Of a stretch of 64,000 nucleotides of DNA, positions 1-10,675 are shown piece after piece (positions within the stretch are counted from its first letter, which is position 1; each line of letters begins with the position of its first letter). Made by a program: the position numbers and the translations under genes. Source of the stretch: Apiospora phragmitis (Eukaryota > Ascomycota > Sordariomycetes > Amphisphaeriales > Apiosporaceae); NCBI GenBank assembly GCA_038363925.1, contig JAQQWL010000005.1, forward strand, positions 2,108,001 to 2,172,000, written 5' to 3'. The notes beneath the pieces are model-generated. The model was given only the letters and a program-made list of their open reading frames with translations. It did not search any database and was not told where the DNA came from.

Positions 1-548
1 GACCAGCCGGACGATTCACTCTGTCCAATAGCTCTTACCCCTCGGCTTTCTAGTTAGCACACCTGTTGAATGGAATTCGGTTGCCGCTCATCGTCTACTG
101 CATGAGAGACTACCTACCTATGACGAGACGCTGTCCGGGTTCAATGAAGGTTATCGAGGACTGCTGAACGGCCAACGCCTCTACCTGCGTGCCCACCAAA
201 CCGCGCCATCCTACGGTGCCTTCAACCATCCAAACACCCCAATATATACTTGAACGCCATGGAATACTCATCATTATGCTGTTCGAATATGCTAATTAGT
301 CAATATCTTGATCGATTTTCAATACCCGCAGGAGCTATCCAAACATCCTCCTTTTCTCATGCTGCCGTATTCGGCCCGTGCCTATCATGAACCTTCTGGG
401 GTGCAACCTGTGCTGATTCGTACACAGGGCGGGCCGCTCCATATGAAGGAACACTTCTCACGGAGCTACGGGATAAGGACCAGGTGTTTGCATATTTTAA
501 ACATTTGGAAATCGGTATATATGTTCAGCGAGAAAGCCAAGCCATAAA
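1..548. other. Intergenic, no gene seen
   Basis: Sequence downstream of the receptor gene. I see no reading frame with family resemblance, no repeat and no RNA gene here. Confidence 0.5.
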
Positions 549-2242
549 TCAAGCCAACCAAGTAGTATCGTACTTCGTTTGTGAACGTTTCATTTCGTTC
601 GTCCTCTCGATCCGCGCCTCCAAGCGTATCCCGTCTTGTGGTCGCCATCGGCCGTCCATCTCATAGTCCTCGCCCACACTACCGTCTACTGTGTGATTGT
701 TTTGGTCCCAGCTCTTCTGCGGCTGCCCTCCTTTTGCCAGTGACCCCTTGCGGCACATGGTGCTCAGCTTGGAGCTCTGTTCCCCCTTCCCAAAGCTCTG
801 GTATCCCGAACTGCCCCCTTCGAGCGATGTGTTGACCCGGGTCTTGACCTTCGTGAACAGCAGCTTGATGGCCGGCGCCGCGACGCACAGGTGCGCCACC
901 ATGGCCTCGACGCACGTCCACATGAAGACGGGCGCGTTGGTGTACGTGGCGTCGACGAGGCTCTTGAGGGTCTGCAGGAGGGGATCCGGAGGACGGCTAC
1001 CAAGATGACACTGTTGGATTATTGGGATTAGCGACGAGGCTTTTCTTCCTCGCGTACAGAAAGGAACGGATGGGGAACGTACATGGCGCCTAGGCTCAAC
1101 AACCCGATCACCTCGGCCTTCTGCCGCGTCGACAGTTTGAGCTTGACGAGGATCGGTAGCGGGATAACCAGATGGCCGCCTCCGTGAAGATGTTGACGGC
1201 CGCGTTGGCGAGCGCGACGACCGTGAGGTCCAGGCACTGCGCTTCCCCGTGCTGCAGGGTCCAGGCCGCCGAGACGGGGATGCACTGGAAGATGTCGAGC
1301 GCGATCAGCAGCAGCGAGGACACGACCAGCAGCGCGAGGGCCGCGGTGCAAACGTGGCGGAAGCGCCGCCCCGGGAACAGGCGCAGATAGAGGCACAGGA
1401 TGGAGATTTTGAGCGCGAGGATGTTGAAGGCCCAGAGGATCTGGCAGACGTAGACTGTTGCGTCATATCCGGAACGCGTCAGCAAGGCCAGTCAAACAAC
1501 TCGCATATATAGCAACACCAGTGAGAGTACTCACACCAGGCCCACAGTTTTGGGGCATCTTCGGGTTCGATTTGGAACAAGTGCTTTCCGAACCCATGAG
1601 TTGCCACTGCAAGATATCAGTAAAAATGGAAGCGAAGTCGATGGTCATCAACGCCACGTACTCAAGTTGGCAAAGATGGTCATAGGTATGACGAAGCCAA
1701 TGGAAACAGTGTGGAACAAGTCATCCCACCAACAGTATCTGCTGATGGCCAACCGCGAGATCATGCGGAAGATGTAGGCGCTGAGGATGATGACGCCGGA
1801 TGCGATGGAGATGCCGAGAATCATGTGTTGCCGCGTTTCCGTCGGCCGGTGGCACTGCTTCGCATCGACCTTGGCGAGCCCGATGGCCTCCGCGATGGTG
1901 CAGCTGTCGATGACACACTCGACCAGGAGCCCGTACAGGGGCTCGCTGGCACACTGGCACTCGACGTCGAGGATGCCGCATCCCACCTTTGGGGCTTCTT
2001 GCACGATACATTTGAGCTGGGAAAGAAGACGAAAAACATGTCAGTCGAAGCGGGGGAAGGCTAACGTCCACTAACAGTGGGATCATAGCTTCACTTACGG
2101 CGCATGAGGAGAGCTGGCTAAGCAGCTCTGTTGCGGGAGCCGCCCTCGTTGACTCTAGGTGGTCGGTAGGCGCCGACTGGTTTGTTGCTGCACCCAGGGC
2201 AAGAGCGGCCCACCACCAAGAAAGATATAACAGCCACATCAT
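549..2242 (-). CDS. CFEM-domain, PTH11-like seven-transmembrane receptor
   Basis: Five exons: 2242-2099, 2016-1662, 1606-1535, 1454-1083, 1010-549, giving about 468 aa. A hydrophobic N-terminal signal is followed by a CFEM-type cysteine pattern spanning intron 1 (SSCALKCIVQEAP, VGCGILDVECQC, then CVIDSC and KQC). Multiple hydrophobic helices follow, then a hydrophilic tail after a final helix beginning FMWTCVEAMVAHLC. This is the layout of fungal PTH11-related receptors, some of which act in surface sensing; the ligand is unknown. Two single-base gaps must be filled to keep frame, near 1168 (after NIFTEAAI) and in the G run at 980-983 (after VLRIP); with them the coding length is divisible by three. 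The start could also be the second Met one codon downstream. Family call is firm, role is inferred. Confidence 0.85.
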
Positions 2243-5200
2243 ATAGTGCTTCAGGTCCAGCTTGAAGCCGACAAGTTGGGGAGAAGAAGATTATAATGTG
2301 TTTACTCTTTCAAGACACGCAAGACCTTCTCGTGGGAGTGGCAGTCGTCGCGGCGGAACCAGAGATTCAGCCCTCGGACCGCTCTGGGCCTTATATGATC
2401 TAACGAGTTTTCCCAAGTATAGAATCCTCTGGACTGCTCAGATCCGCATTGCAACGCTCATGCCTCGGATCCCTTGCCTAACTAACGCTGCGTTGGTGTA
2501 GCATACTTGCTTATAAACGACCCACCCTGGCTGACACCTCAAGCAAACTTCCACCAAAGGAAGCTGTGTGATACTGCTGCATACTGCAAGGGGTGGAAGG
2601 GGGGAACGTACTAGACTAGACCATTGGTGAGCCATGTACATCCCCTGTCTGCTCGGGCTCCAGTGTCAAGTGTGTCCCGAATAGAAAAGGGCTCGGTTGT
2701 CATTCCTGTTGCGCCTCGGTCAGATAAGACGATATCAGTATGTATGCAGCTGGAACTACGGAGTACTACCTTACCAGAGAGGAAAGTCGTGTTTCGATGT
2801 AGTGACTACCGGATGCACCAGAGCGGGCCAGCATACCGCATTCGTTCGGTGAATTGCTGACTCCCGGACGCTGACAGACTGGGAAGAGACCCGCCGAGCC
2901 TTGATCGTGTTGCAGTCTTTGGCCGTTTCCTCATGAATCGGCCCTATGAGTTTTTCTTTTACATTAAGTACTATACTGTACACTACTACATCCAGCCCAG
3001 CGTCGTTGTTGTTTCCTTTTTACGAATGCTACAGTAGGCTATGTAGGTTGCAACATCGTGATTCGGCAAAAGCAACATCACTCCCGACTGCCCGACTTTG
3101 TTGGCCCCTCCCCCACTACCAGGGTGAAGACTTGTGCGGGTGGGTCTATAAGATGGATTCTGAAACAATGATGGAGTCGGGTACTTGGCTGCCACGAGGT
3201 CGTAGGCAAGGGTGATTTCGTCAATCCTACGTACATAGGAGGCCCGGGCCCAGATCGATCACCGGAGGAGGTTCCGAATGGAGAACGACCTAGGTTACAT
3301 CCCCTTCGCTGTAGCGATCTTCCGTTGCACCACATTTATTGGCAGGCCTACGCACCTACTTGGTAAAAGATAAGCTCCATGTCACATCGACCTGTAGTAT
3401 GTAAGAAACCTCTTCGTAGCACAGTCACCATGGCCGCAGGAGAGCATCACTTGGCTGCTTTACACCTTGGCTTTAATCAGCATATGGCATGGGCTGCATT
3501 CGGTCAAGACGCATGTACGCACTGACGGGGTGATAATACATATGTATGTAAGTTACAGGAGAAAAGTCCCTGGCCCCTGCCGTTCTGTTACGGCGGGCAT
3601 TTTCTTCAGCGGCGTAGGAGTATGGATATATCCTCATCAAGAACGAATACACATCCCGATGCGCGAAACATGTATGTTAGTAGCGGAGGATGGGAAAAAA
3701 GTCGACAGAATTTTCGTGGTGGAGATTCACATCAGCTCCATGCTGTATCCGCCCTGAGAAGTGCAACACAACACCAATAAATAAGCCTCTCAGGCTCAGC
3801 TGAGGATTCTGTACCTGGGATGCTACAAGTAGAGCTGCTTTCAACGACATGTCACCGTATCTTCGGTGCGGTCATACGCGCCAGTTTTATACCCCGGCAT
3901 GGTGTTGAGCTGATGGCGGCAAGGGTTGTGGTCGAGCCCTGGAGGTGGATTTCCTGCGCCCATGTTCAACGAAGACCCGAAAAGAGAGGTTTTCTTCTGA
4001 ACGGCGACAGCCACGGTGAGCTGTACTAGACCATATTATTTGCTCTTGCATCGGTATTCACTATTCCTTGCCAGAGTCGCGTGGTATATGTCCATTGCAA
4101 ATGGAGCTGTCACCTAGGCACTGGACGATCTGAATATCCATTAGTGATGGAGCCCTTGTCTAACTCGCGTACAATAAGCTTAAAGATCGTGAACGATCAT
4201 CGATACGAGCAACCAGAATGTCGGGTCACGCCGTCAAAACCATGACGTCTCACTGTAAGTGGGCGGCTGCCACCAACCATACCTCTTTGGCCAGCCTGAG
4301 ATTGCTCTGCAACGTGAAGCCAGACACTCGGCGCAGTTGAACTTCCGTCCATCGTTGCCTATTCTCTTTTCTTAGTTTTAGCCCCTCGATAACATCCATG
4401 TAGTGGTGGGATGGATTTGACTTCACCCCGATAATACGTCCAAGGTCATTTATTTCTAAGCAAGCCGCCGCACTGGACGCCTACAACCAGCCTGGTTCAC
4501 GTCTACCCTTGGCCACGATTCTGGCTCTGCTCCATGCTTTCGCTCCAGACGCCAGCTTGGGTAACCAGGTAGTAGTTCATATACCGCTTTGGTGGTGGCG
4601 TCAGGGAGCGAACCTAGGTTCAACCGTTCTATTCAGGCCGGATGCCTAGCTGCCTTTCGCCTATGACGAAAGCCCAGGGCAAGTCACTTGGGTGAATATG
4701 AAGCCAACAAGACCGCCGGATATCCAGCACCAAGTCCTGATCCACATATGCCATTCGGCAAGATCGGGGAAGTCTTGTTGATTGTCTACCTGGCCAGCAC
4801 AAGAAGTGTGCTGGCCAGCCGTCGCGAGATCCCTTAGAGCCTTCATATTAAAGAGCTCTCACTGTATATCATACGATGCTTGTTCAGTAATGCGTCAAGT
4901 TGTTTGCTCTATCTCCCTTCTCGTGGGCATGGTGAACAGTCTGATGCGGGAGCCTTGAGCGATACCCTTCGAAGTAACCCAAGAATGTCGTCTCCTCAAT
5001 GTGCTGAGGCGAATGTAGATCAAGAGGTCCAGGGATATCATGGCTTCCACTGTCTTACCAAATACCAAAGGTAAGCTGTGTTTCAGGGGTAGCCAGGCCG
5101 TAAATGTGCTTCTTTGGCAGGCCTGCCCGTCGCCTGTCATCAACACTGGCTCAAAATCCCAGCCAGCTATCTGTTTAGACTTTCGCGTCTCGTATATATA

Positions 5201-6228
5201 TACATACATCGTTATAATCACCGTGAACGCCCAAGGACTTATTTACCTAATCCGTGAACCATTGCAAGGCCCACCCCCGGGGACAGACCTATCCACCACC
5301 AAACCAGCCTTACCCTGTACTAAATGATATAGCTAAGTCAACCTAACACTATCAGTCCATTCTCCGTCCGCCTGCCGCCCTGTCCCCGCATTCTGAAACC
5401 TCCTCCTGGCCGTCCACAGCAGGCCGCCCGCCGCTCGCGTAATATACTTCCCGGCTATCCTGCCCGTGTTAAAACCCGAAAACTCAATCGCGTTTTTCGC
5501 CCGTCCGCCACCCGTTTGTGGCCGTCCGTCGGGCGCTCAATTACGTTTCCTGCTTTCGTGTCGCATTATGTTCTCAAGAGACTCTTTGGGAAGCCGCGAT
5601 GCCATATAGATGCTGCTTGACCGAACCCCCAATAGGAGACAAGACAAGCAATTCGTGGTGAGGTACCTAGACATGTCATGTTTTGTCATGGTGATTTCTA
5701 TTTGCTATGCACGAACGTGGTGATTTGGGTGTGTGCTGCACAGCAGCAATTTCCGCGCTAGCCATCGTGCTTCGCCCCCTTTTTAAGCAGCCCGCATTAA
5801 GCAATACATCACAGCAACAACTGCCTGCTTTGTCAAGGTCCTTTTGCTTCCATAGGCACCTAGGCTTCAGTAATACACTAATTAGCATTTCTATTATTAT
5901 ACATCTACGCTTCAACATACATGCTTACTTTGGCCACCACCAGGCATGTCTGTGGGTAAGTCCTGTGCACAACACTCTGGGTCATCCAGGAGATGCTTGG
6001 CCATGGAAGAACTGCACGATACGGTCAACTGACCATGTGAAAGGTAGCCTGCCATTATCACTCCACCTGTGATTTACCAAACATTCAATGACAGTCGGAT
6101 GCTTGCCATACTGAGTCACAACCAGACTAATGCTCAGTGGGGCAGTGTACTGATGTACTCTTCGCACCTTCCATCACAACATACATAAGTATGTACATGT
6201 CTTGAGGTATTGACAAGGAGCATCGTGT
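2243..6228. other. Long gene-poor stretch
   Basis: About 4 kb without a convincing coding region; the short open frames lack conserved motifs and plausible splice partners. The only structure I noted is two copies of the CTCAATCGCGTT-type motif, at 5483-5494 and in a degenerate form at 5534-5547. The same motif recurs around the AlkB-like gene further right. Confidence 0.45.
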
Positions 6229-7090
6229 GGGTTTCGTGCCTTTCGCGCCTTCCTTGAATATAGTAGTACGTCCAGTCGTCCATCCTCACCAAGCATCATC
6301 ATGAGTCCAATGCAATGGCCTCGGCGTGATTAGAGTCCCCGTTTTCTGGTAGAAGCATTCTCTCTAGCTGTGCAAGGTCTGCCTCCAACACTCTGCACAC
6401 CATCCTTTTTACTAATAAGGGGGGCATCGTACCTTCCTTGAGGCATAATAGCACACCCAGTCGCCCCTTCTCAACAAGTCCCGTTATAATAATACAAGTG
6501 TAGTGCCCACGGGGTTGTTATCTACATGTATTTGAGACGACACCGCCTCCTTTGAAAGAAATAATAGAAATATCCTCTCCCCATAGAGCCTGCTGCCCTC
6601 TTACACACGAAATCTCATACTAATAAGGAGTAATGTCGATAAGGGGCTTCGTGCCTTCCTTAAACAAACTTAATAACACTCCAGTTGTCCCTTAACAAGC
6701 CTCCATTACAAAGTGTCGTGCCTTCCTTGAATATACCTAGTAGTCCTCCAGTCGTCCCTTGTTAATATGCCCCTGCTATGAAAGGTAGGGACAGCGTACT
6801 TATTACTCAAGACAACGTCGCTTCCCTTGTTAAATATAGCCTCTCTACACAAAATCTGCTATCTCTAACACGTTGTATACAATGACTTATACCGATAAGG
6901 GGTCACACTGATAAGGGGCTTCGCACCTTCCTTGAATATATCTAGTAGTACTCCAGTCGTCCCTTCTTAACAAGTCCCGTCAAGATGATTCAAGTGTAGT
7001 AACCGAGTAGCCATTACTTGAGACGACGCTGCCTTCCTTAATAAATATGTCCTCCCCACACAGGAACTGCTGCCTTCGACAACACTCGAC
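6229..7090. repeat. Degenerate long-unit direct repeats
   Basis: At least four diverged copies of a block that opens with CGTGCCTTCCTTGAATATA and CCAGTCGTCCCTT. They begin near 6240, 6425, 6645, 6715 and 6917. The longer copies also share AACAAGTCCCGT, a later GAGACGAC segment and an ending near CGATAAGGGGCTTCG. Spacing is irregular, roughly 75 to 220 bp. No coding potential is evident. Confidence 0.7.
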
Positions 7091-7146
7091 CTCCAACACT
7101 CGACCTTCAACTCTCACACCACAACCCATATCCCTCTACTACAGCA

Positions 7147-7496
7147 CCAAAGATATTTTCGTCGGCCCTTCCGCCTCCTTTTAACGATATCACGTCGTCG
7201 TTCCTTCTAGTACTATACCAAAGATATTTTCGTCGGCCTTCGCGCCTCCTTTTAACGATATCACCCATCTTCCCCTTCAATTCTCCTCCAGAGATATTTT
7301 CGTCGGCCGTTACGCCTCCTTTTAACGACACCACCCTTCGTTCCCTCTAGTACTACTCCAAAGATATTTTCGTCGGCCCTTCCGCCTCCTTTTAACGATA
7401 TCACCTCGTCGTTCCTTCTAGTACTATACCAAAGATATTTTCGTCGGTCTTCGCGCCTCCTTTTGACGATATTATCTGCCTCTCCCTTGTGATACT
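7147..7496. repeat. Five-copy 70/71-bp tandem repeat
   Basis: Copies start at 7147, 7218, 7288, 7358 and 7429, each beginning CCAAAGATATTTTCGTCGG (third copy CCAGAGAT) and carrying GCCTCCTTTTAACGA. Copies 1 and 4 are almost identical over the full unit, and copies 2 and 5 share TTCGCGCCTCC, so a two-unit block seems to have been duplicated as a whole. The minus strand is open across the array, but the translation is repetitive and unrecognised. Confidence 0.9.
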
Positions 7497-7695
7497 GAGC
7501 AACGCGCAAGTTCAGGTAAGTCCGTCGAGGCAGGCTAAGTGTGCCACTATCCTCTTGGTACAGCCATCGCTTCACTATACCACGTGTATCACCAATTTGC
7601 ACCTGTCGCATTTTTCATCGTCGCTGCCCTCACTGCCTTCGCCCCCTTCATGGTCCCATCTTCGCTGCCCCCGTCACCGTCGCTGCCCCCGTCAT

Positions 7696-7796
7696 CGTCA
7701 CCGTCGCTCCTGCCCCCTTAATCACCACCGTCGCTCCTCCCCCCTTAATCACCACCGTCGCTCCTCCCCCCTTAATCGTCACCGTCGCTCCTACCG
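7696..7796. repeat. 27-bp tandem repeat, about four copies
   Basis: The unit reads approximately CACCACCGTCGCTCC followed by a C run and TTAAT. Because 27 is a multiple of three, a plus-strand frame reads a nine-residue repeat (VAPPPLITT) and stays open to about 7891. There is no evidence that this is expressed; it lies about 270 bp before the AlkB-like start codon. Confidence 0.8.
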
Positions 7797-7870
7797 CCGC
7801 GGACGGGCTGCGCTCAGTCATGTTCTCGCACGACGGCTATGAACAGATTGAGTCTGCCTTTCTCGCCACG

Positions 7871-7884
7871 AACGCGATTGAGCG
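7871..7884. repeat. Left arm of inverted repeat flanking the AlkB-like gene
   Basis: AACGCGATTGAGCG. Its exact reverse complement is at 10620-10633. A second partial copy (AACGCGATT) follows at 7902-7910. The arm ends 184 bp before the start codon of the AlkB-like gene. Confidence 0.75.
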
Positions 7885-8068
7885 TAGCTAGTGTTACTGC
7901 GAACGCGATTATTTCTTATAGAGAACGATGGCGACCGAGCGGGCAAGTATAATGCCTGGATCTTTCTTGATCTTCGGCTATGCTTCTGCACCGGACGCAC
8001 TCGGCTCTCGTCTGCTGATTCTTATATTCAGTTGCTAATCTAACCGACTAAATTGATAGATTTCCAAG

Positions 8069-10411
8069 ATGCATCAGTCTGCCTCAAAGCACCAGCTTTC
8101 CCAACTGGGACCCATCCTCGACACCAAGCGACGGCGGTTCGAGGTTGCCGACCATACCATTAACGAATCCTTTATCGCGCAGACTCAAGAGACCTCCCTG
8201 TCATCCTCCAGCTCAAACCAACAGCAAGAAGCTGCGACCATTGCGACCGTCGCGACCGTCGTGGCTCAATGCGCCCCTGTTAAACTTGACGATATTCACG
8301 CAGATAAGCCTGAGGCATGTGACCAGCCGATTGCTTTTGCCGACAAGCGTGGTCAGCTTGCGGACGCACTGCCCTTGAACAAGAATCATGAAGGTTGCTT
8401 CTACACTGTAGACAACACCCTGAAGGGTATGGTGCTCGATGGCGCTGCCTCCACGCATGTGATGATCACAGATAGCATCATCATTACCACCATGTGAGTG
8501 TTCAGATCATGATGTTCATACGCAGCCAATTGACTTTGATGTATAGCGGCGGCGGAAGAGAATTGGACACAGCATCTGGGCGCATGCTTCGAACGAAAGC
8601 GCAAGACCAGGATTGCCGAAGGTATAGATGGGTGGTAGATGCTTTCGAGAAGAAGCTGCCGGTGTCCGTTGTGATTGGTAAGACGCTGTGTGAAGGAACC
8701 TGGCATTGGTGAACTGATGGTGTGCAACAGGTTCAAAGAACCCCAGTTACCCAGTCAAGCCTCCGCACCCATTCTGTTTCATGGGCTTCTTTCTGGTCAC
8801 ATACGTATGGGCCGAGAAAACCATTGCAGTCGACAACAGTCTAGTATCCGAATACATGGTACGACTGGAGAAGGTTGATCCGCAAGTAAAGTCATGGTGG
8901 ATGCCGGCCAGCTATGAAGCGGAGCCAGTTCCTGTCGGCGAGTTCCAGTGTGATGGTAAGTCCTGCGATCGGTGTGCTACTTATAGTAAGACTGTGTACA
9001 CTGAGGGATGGACATGCCTGTCAATATCCTGCCAGAACCATCTCGAATTCGGCCGCCCCGTCAATCCGGATGAGTTGGTTTACAGCGAAGTGTTCCTTCT
9101 CGAGAGACATAACAACCGGGACCTCCTTCCGCTTCCGCAGGCCGCACCCGCCTTACCAATAGCAAATCAGACAAGCTACGGAACAGAGTCTGAATTCAAG
9201 CGAGGCATCGTCTGTCCACAATGCGGTCTTTGTAGCCGGCGGGTTTATTGGTGGGGATGGGCGTGCGAGAATGAGATTACAGGATGCAATTTCAAGCACA
9301 TCGTTGCATTCACCAACTATCCACTGTCGAACGTGAATGAGGAGTGCACAGCCATAGATGCTCGGCGTCGACTGGAACACGTTGATGCGTCGATCGAACA
9401 CAAGACAATTGAAAGCGGAGGATATGCCATCGAAATGTACGGCTTTCCGAACTCCGAGGGTCTGATTGGCGGAGCGGTTGCCGTCTTCCGCGCAACTCCG
9501 GAGACGTGCTCTTTGCCAAATGGTCCGGATAACTTGTATCTGGCAATGCAGAATGAAGATCTCAGACTCCGGCGGAACCCGGCACGAGCCAAAGGCAGTC
9601 GGCGAGAAGAGTTGACCTCTCATTTCGCCTTTAATTACGTGAGTAATTTCATTTCCTCCTACTTGCATCTGAAGTCATATCCGATGGGACAGGCTAACAA
9701 GGAGTCCTAGGGTGCATTCTACAAGTTCGGTGTATTTGTCGATTCGGTTGGGTTTAAGCATGCACCGGATACTATTCTAACAGGCTTGGCTCAACTGGAC
9801 TGGGCACAATCCCTTGGAATCACTCACTTGTCCGAGTTCATTCAGGAGTCGGCAAGCGACTATTCGGACACATCGATGAGCCTGAAATCCGAGAAGTTCA
9901 ACGAGCTTCTGGCGTTGGGCTACTTCCAAGGTTCGAAGATTAGTTACCATGACGATGGAGAGAAAGAACTAGGCCCCGCCGTTGCTACGCTGTCACTCGG
10001 ATCGCCAGCTGTGATGCGCTTCCGCCCGAAGCGGAAGACGCAGCTTGGTCAAGAGGGTAAAGGAAAGAGGGGTGACAAACCGAGTGTCATCTCGCTTGTC
10101 CTGAAGCATGGAGATATTGTCATCATGCATGGAACAGATATCCAAAGGGAATATGAGGTAAGGTTCTATTGTTTACTCCCGTGTTTACTCTAGCCATGAT
10201 GTTAATGGAATAACAGCACGAGGTTACCCCAAGTGGCAAACTCCGGTTTGCTCTGACCGCACGCTTCGTCCGCCCGGAGTCGATCGATAGCCTTGAAGAG
10301 CGTCAAAAAGCCGTCGAAAATGGCGAAGTACCCGAGGGCATTGAGGCTATGGCATATAAGGGCTACGAAGAAGCTGCAGCTAATGTCCTAAACACTCCGG
10401 CGGAGCAATAA
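8069..10411 (+). CDS. AlkB-like 2-oxoglutarate/Fe(II) oxygenase with two cysteine-rich zinc-knuckle-like motifs
   Basis: Five exons: 8069-8493, 8547-8677, 8731-9638, 9711-10157, 10217-10411, 701 aa, in frame throughout. The C-terminal third carries an AlkB core: YHDDGEKELGP gives the HxD iron pair, HEVTP gives the distal His (intron 4 lies directly before it), and RFALTAR gives the RxxxxxR 2-oxoglutarate contact. The middle holds two related cysteine clusters, CDGKSCDRC..WTC..C and CPQCGLCSRR..GWAC..GC, probably zinc-binding. Residues 1-140 are polar and low complexity; the next 100 contain GGGRELDTASGRML and KNPSYPVKPPHPF, a region I cannot assign. Family members repair or demodify alkylated nucleic acids, so a nucleic-acid substrate is likely but unproven. 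Repeats and inverted motifs surround the gene. Confidence 0.85.
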
Positions 10412-10569
10412 CCGCCTCACGTCCTTCCCATGACTAAGCAGCATGCTCCCACATTGTATTACCACCTATGCGTTTCTATCATGCCTTCTCTTCATTCCTT
10501 TTTATACCCCTTTCTTCATCCAAGTCCTAGTATTCCAATACCAGGCAAACGGTAGGCGGACGGGCGAAA

Positions 10570-10675
10570 CTCAATCGCGTTTTGCGTCCGCTCAATCGGG
10601 TTATGCGGTCTTCTTAGCCCGCTCAATCGCGTTATGCGTCCGCTTGACCGTCTTCTTAGCCCGCTTGATCGCGTT
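10570..10675. repeat. Cluster of CGCTCAATCGCGTT motifs, right side of the AlkB-like gene
   Basis: Copies at 10570-10581, 10589-10602 (one mismatch), 10620-10633 (exact reverse complement of 7871-7884) and 10662-10675 (one mismatch). GTCTTCTTAGCC is also repeated between copies, so this is a short degenerate tandem array. It starts 158 bp after the stop codon. Confidence 0.75.

Noticed and set aside
7107..7611. Minus-strand coding region across the 71-bp array
   Set aside because: The openness comes from the repeat itself; the frame changes between copies because units are 70 or 71 bp.
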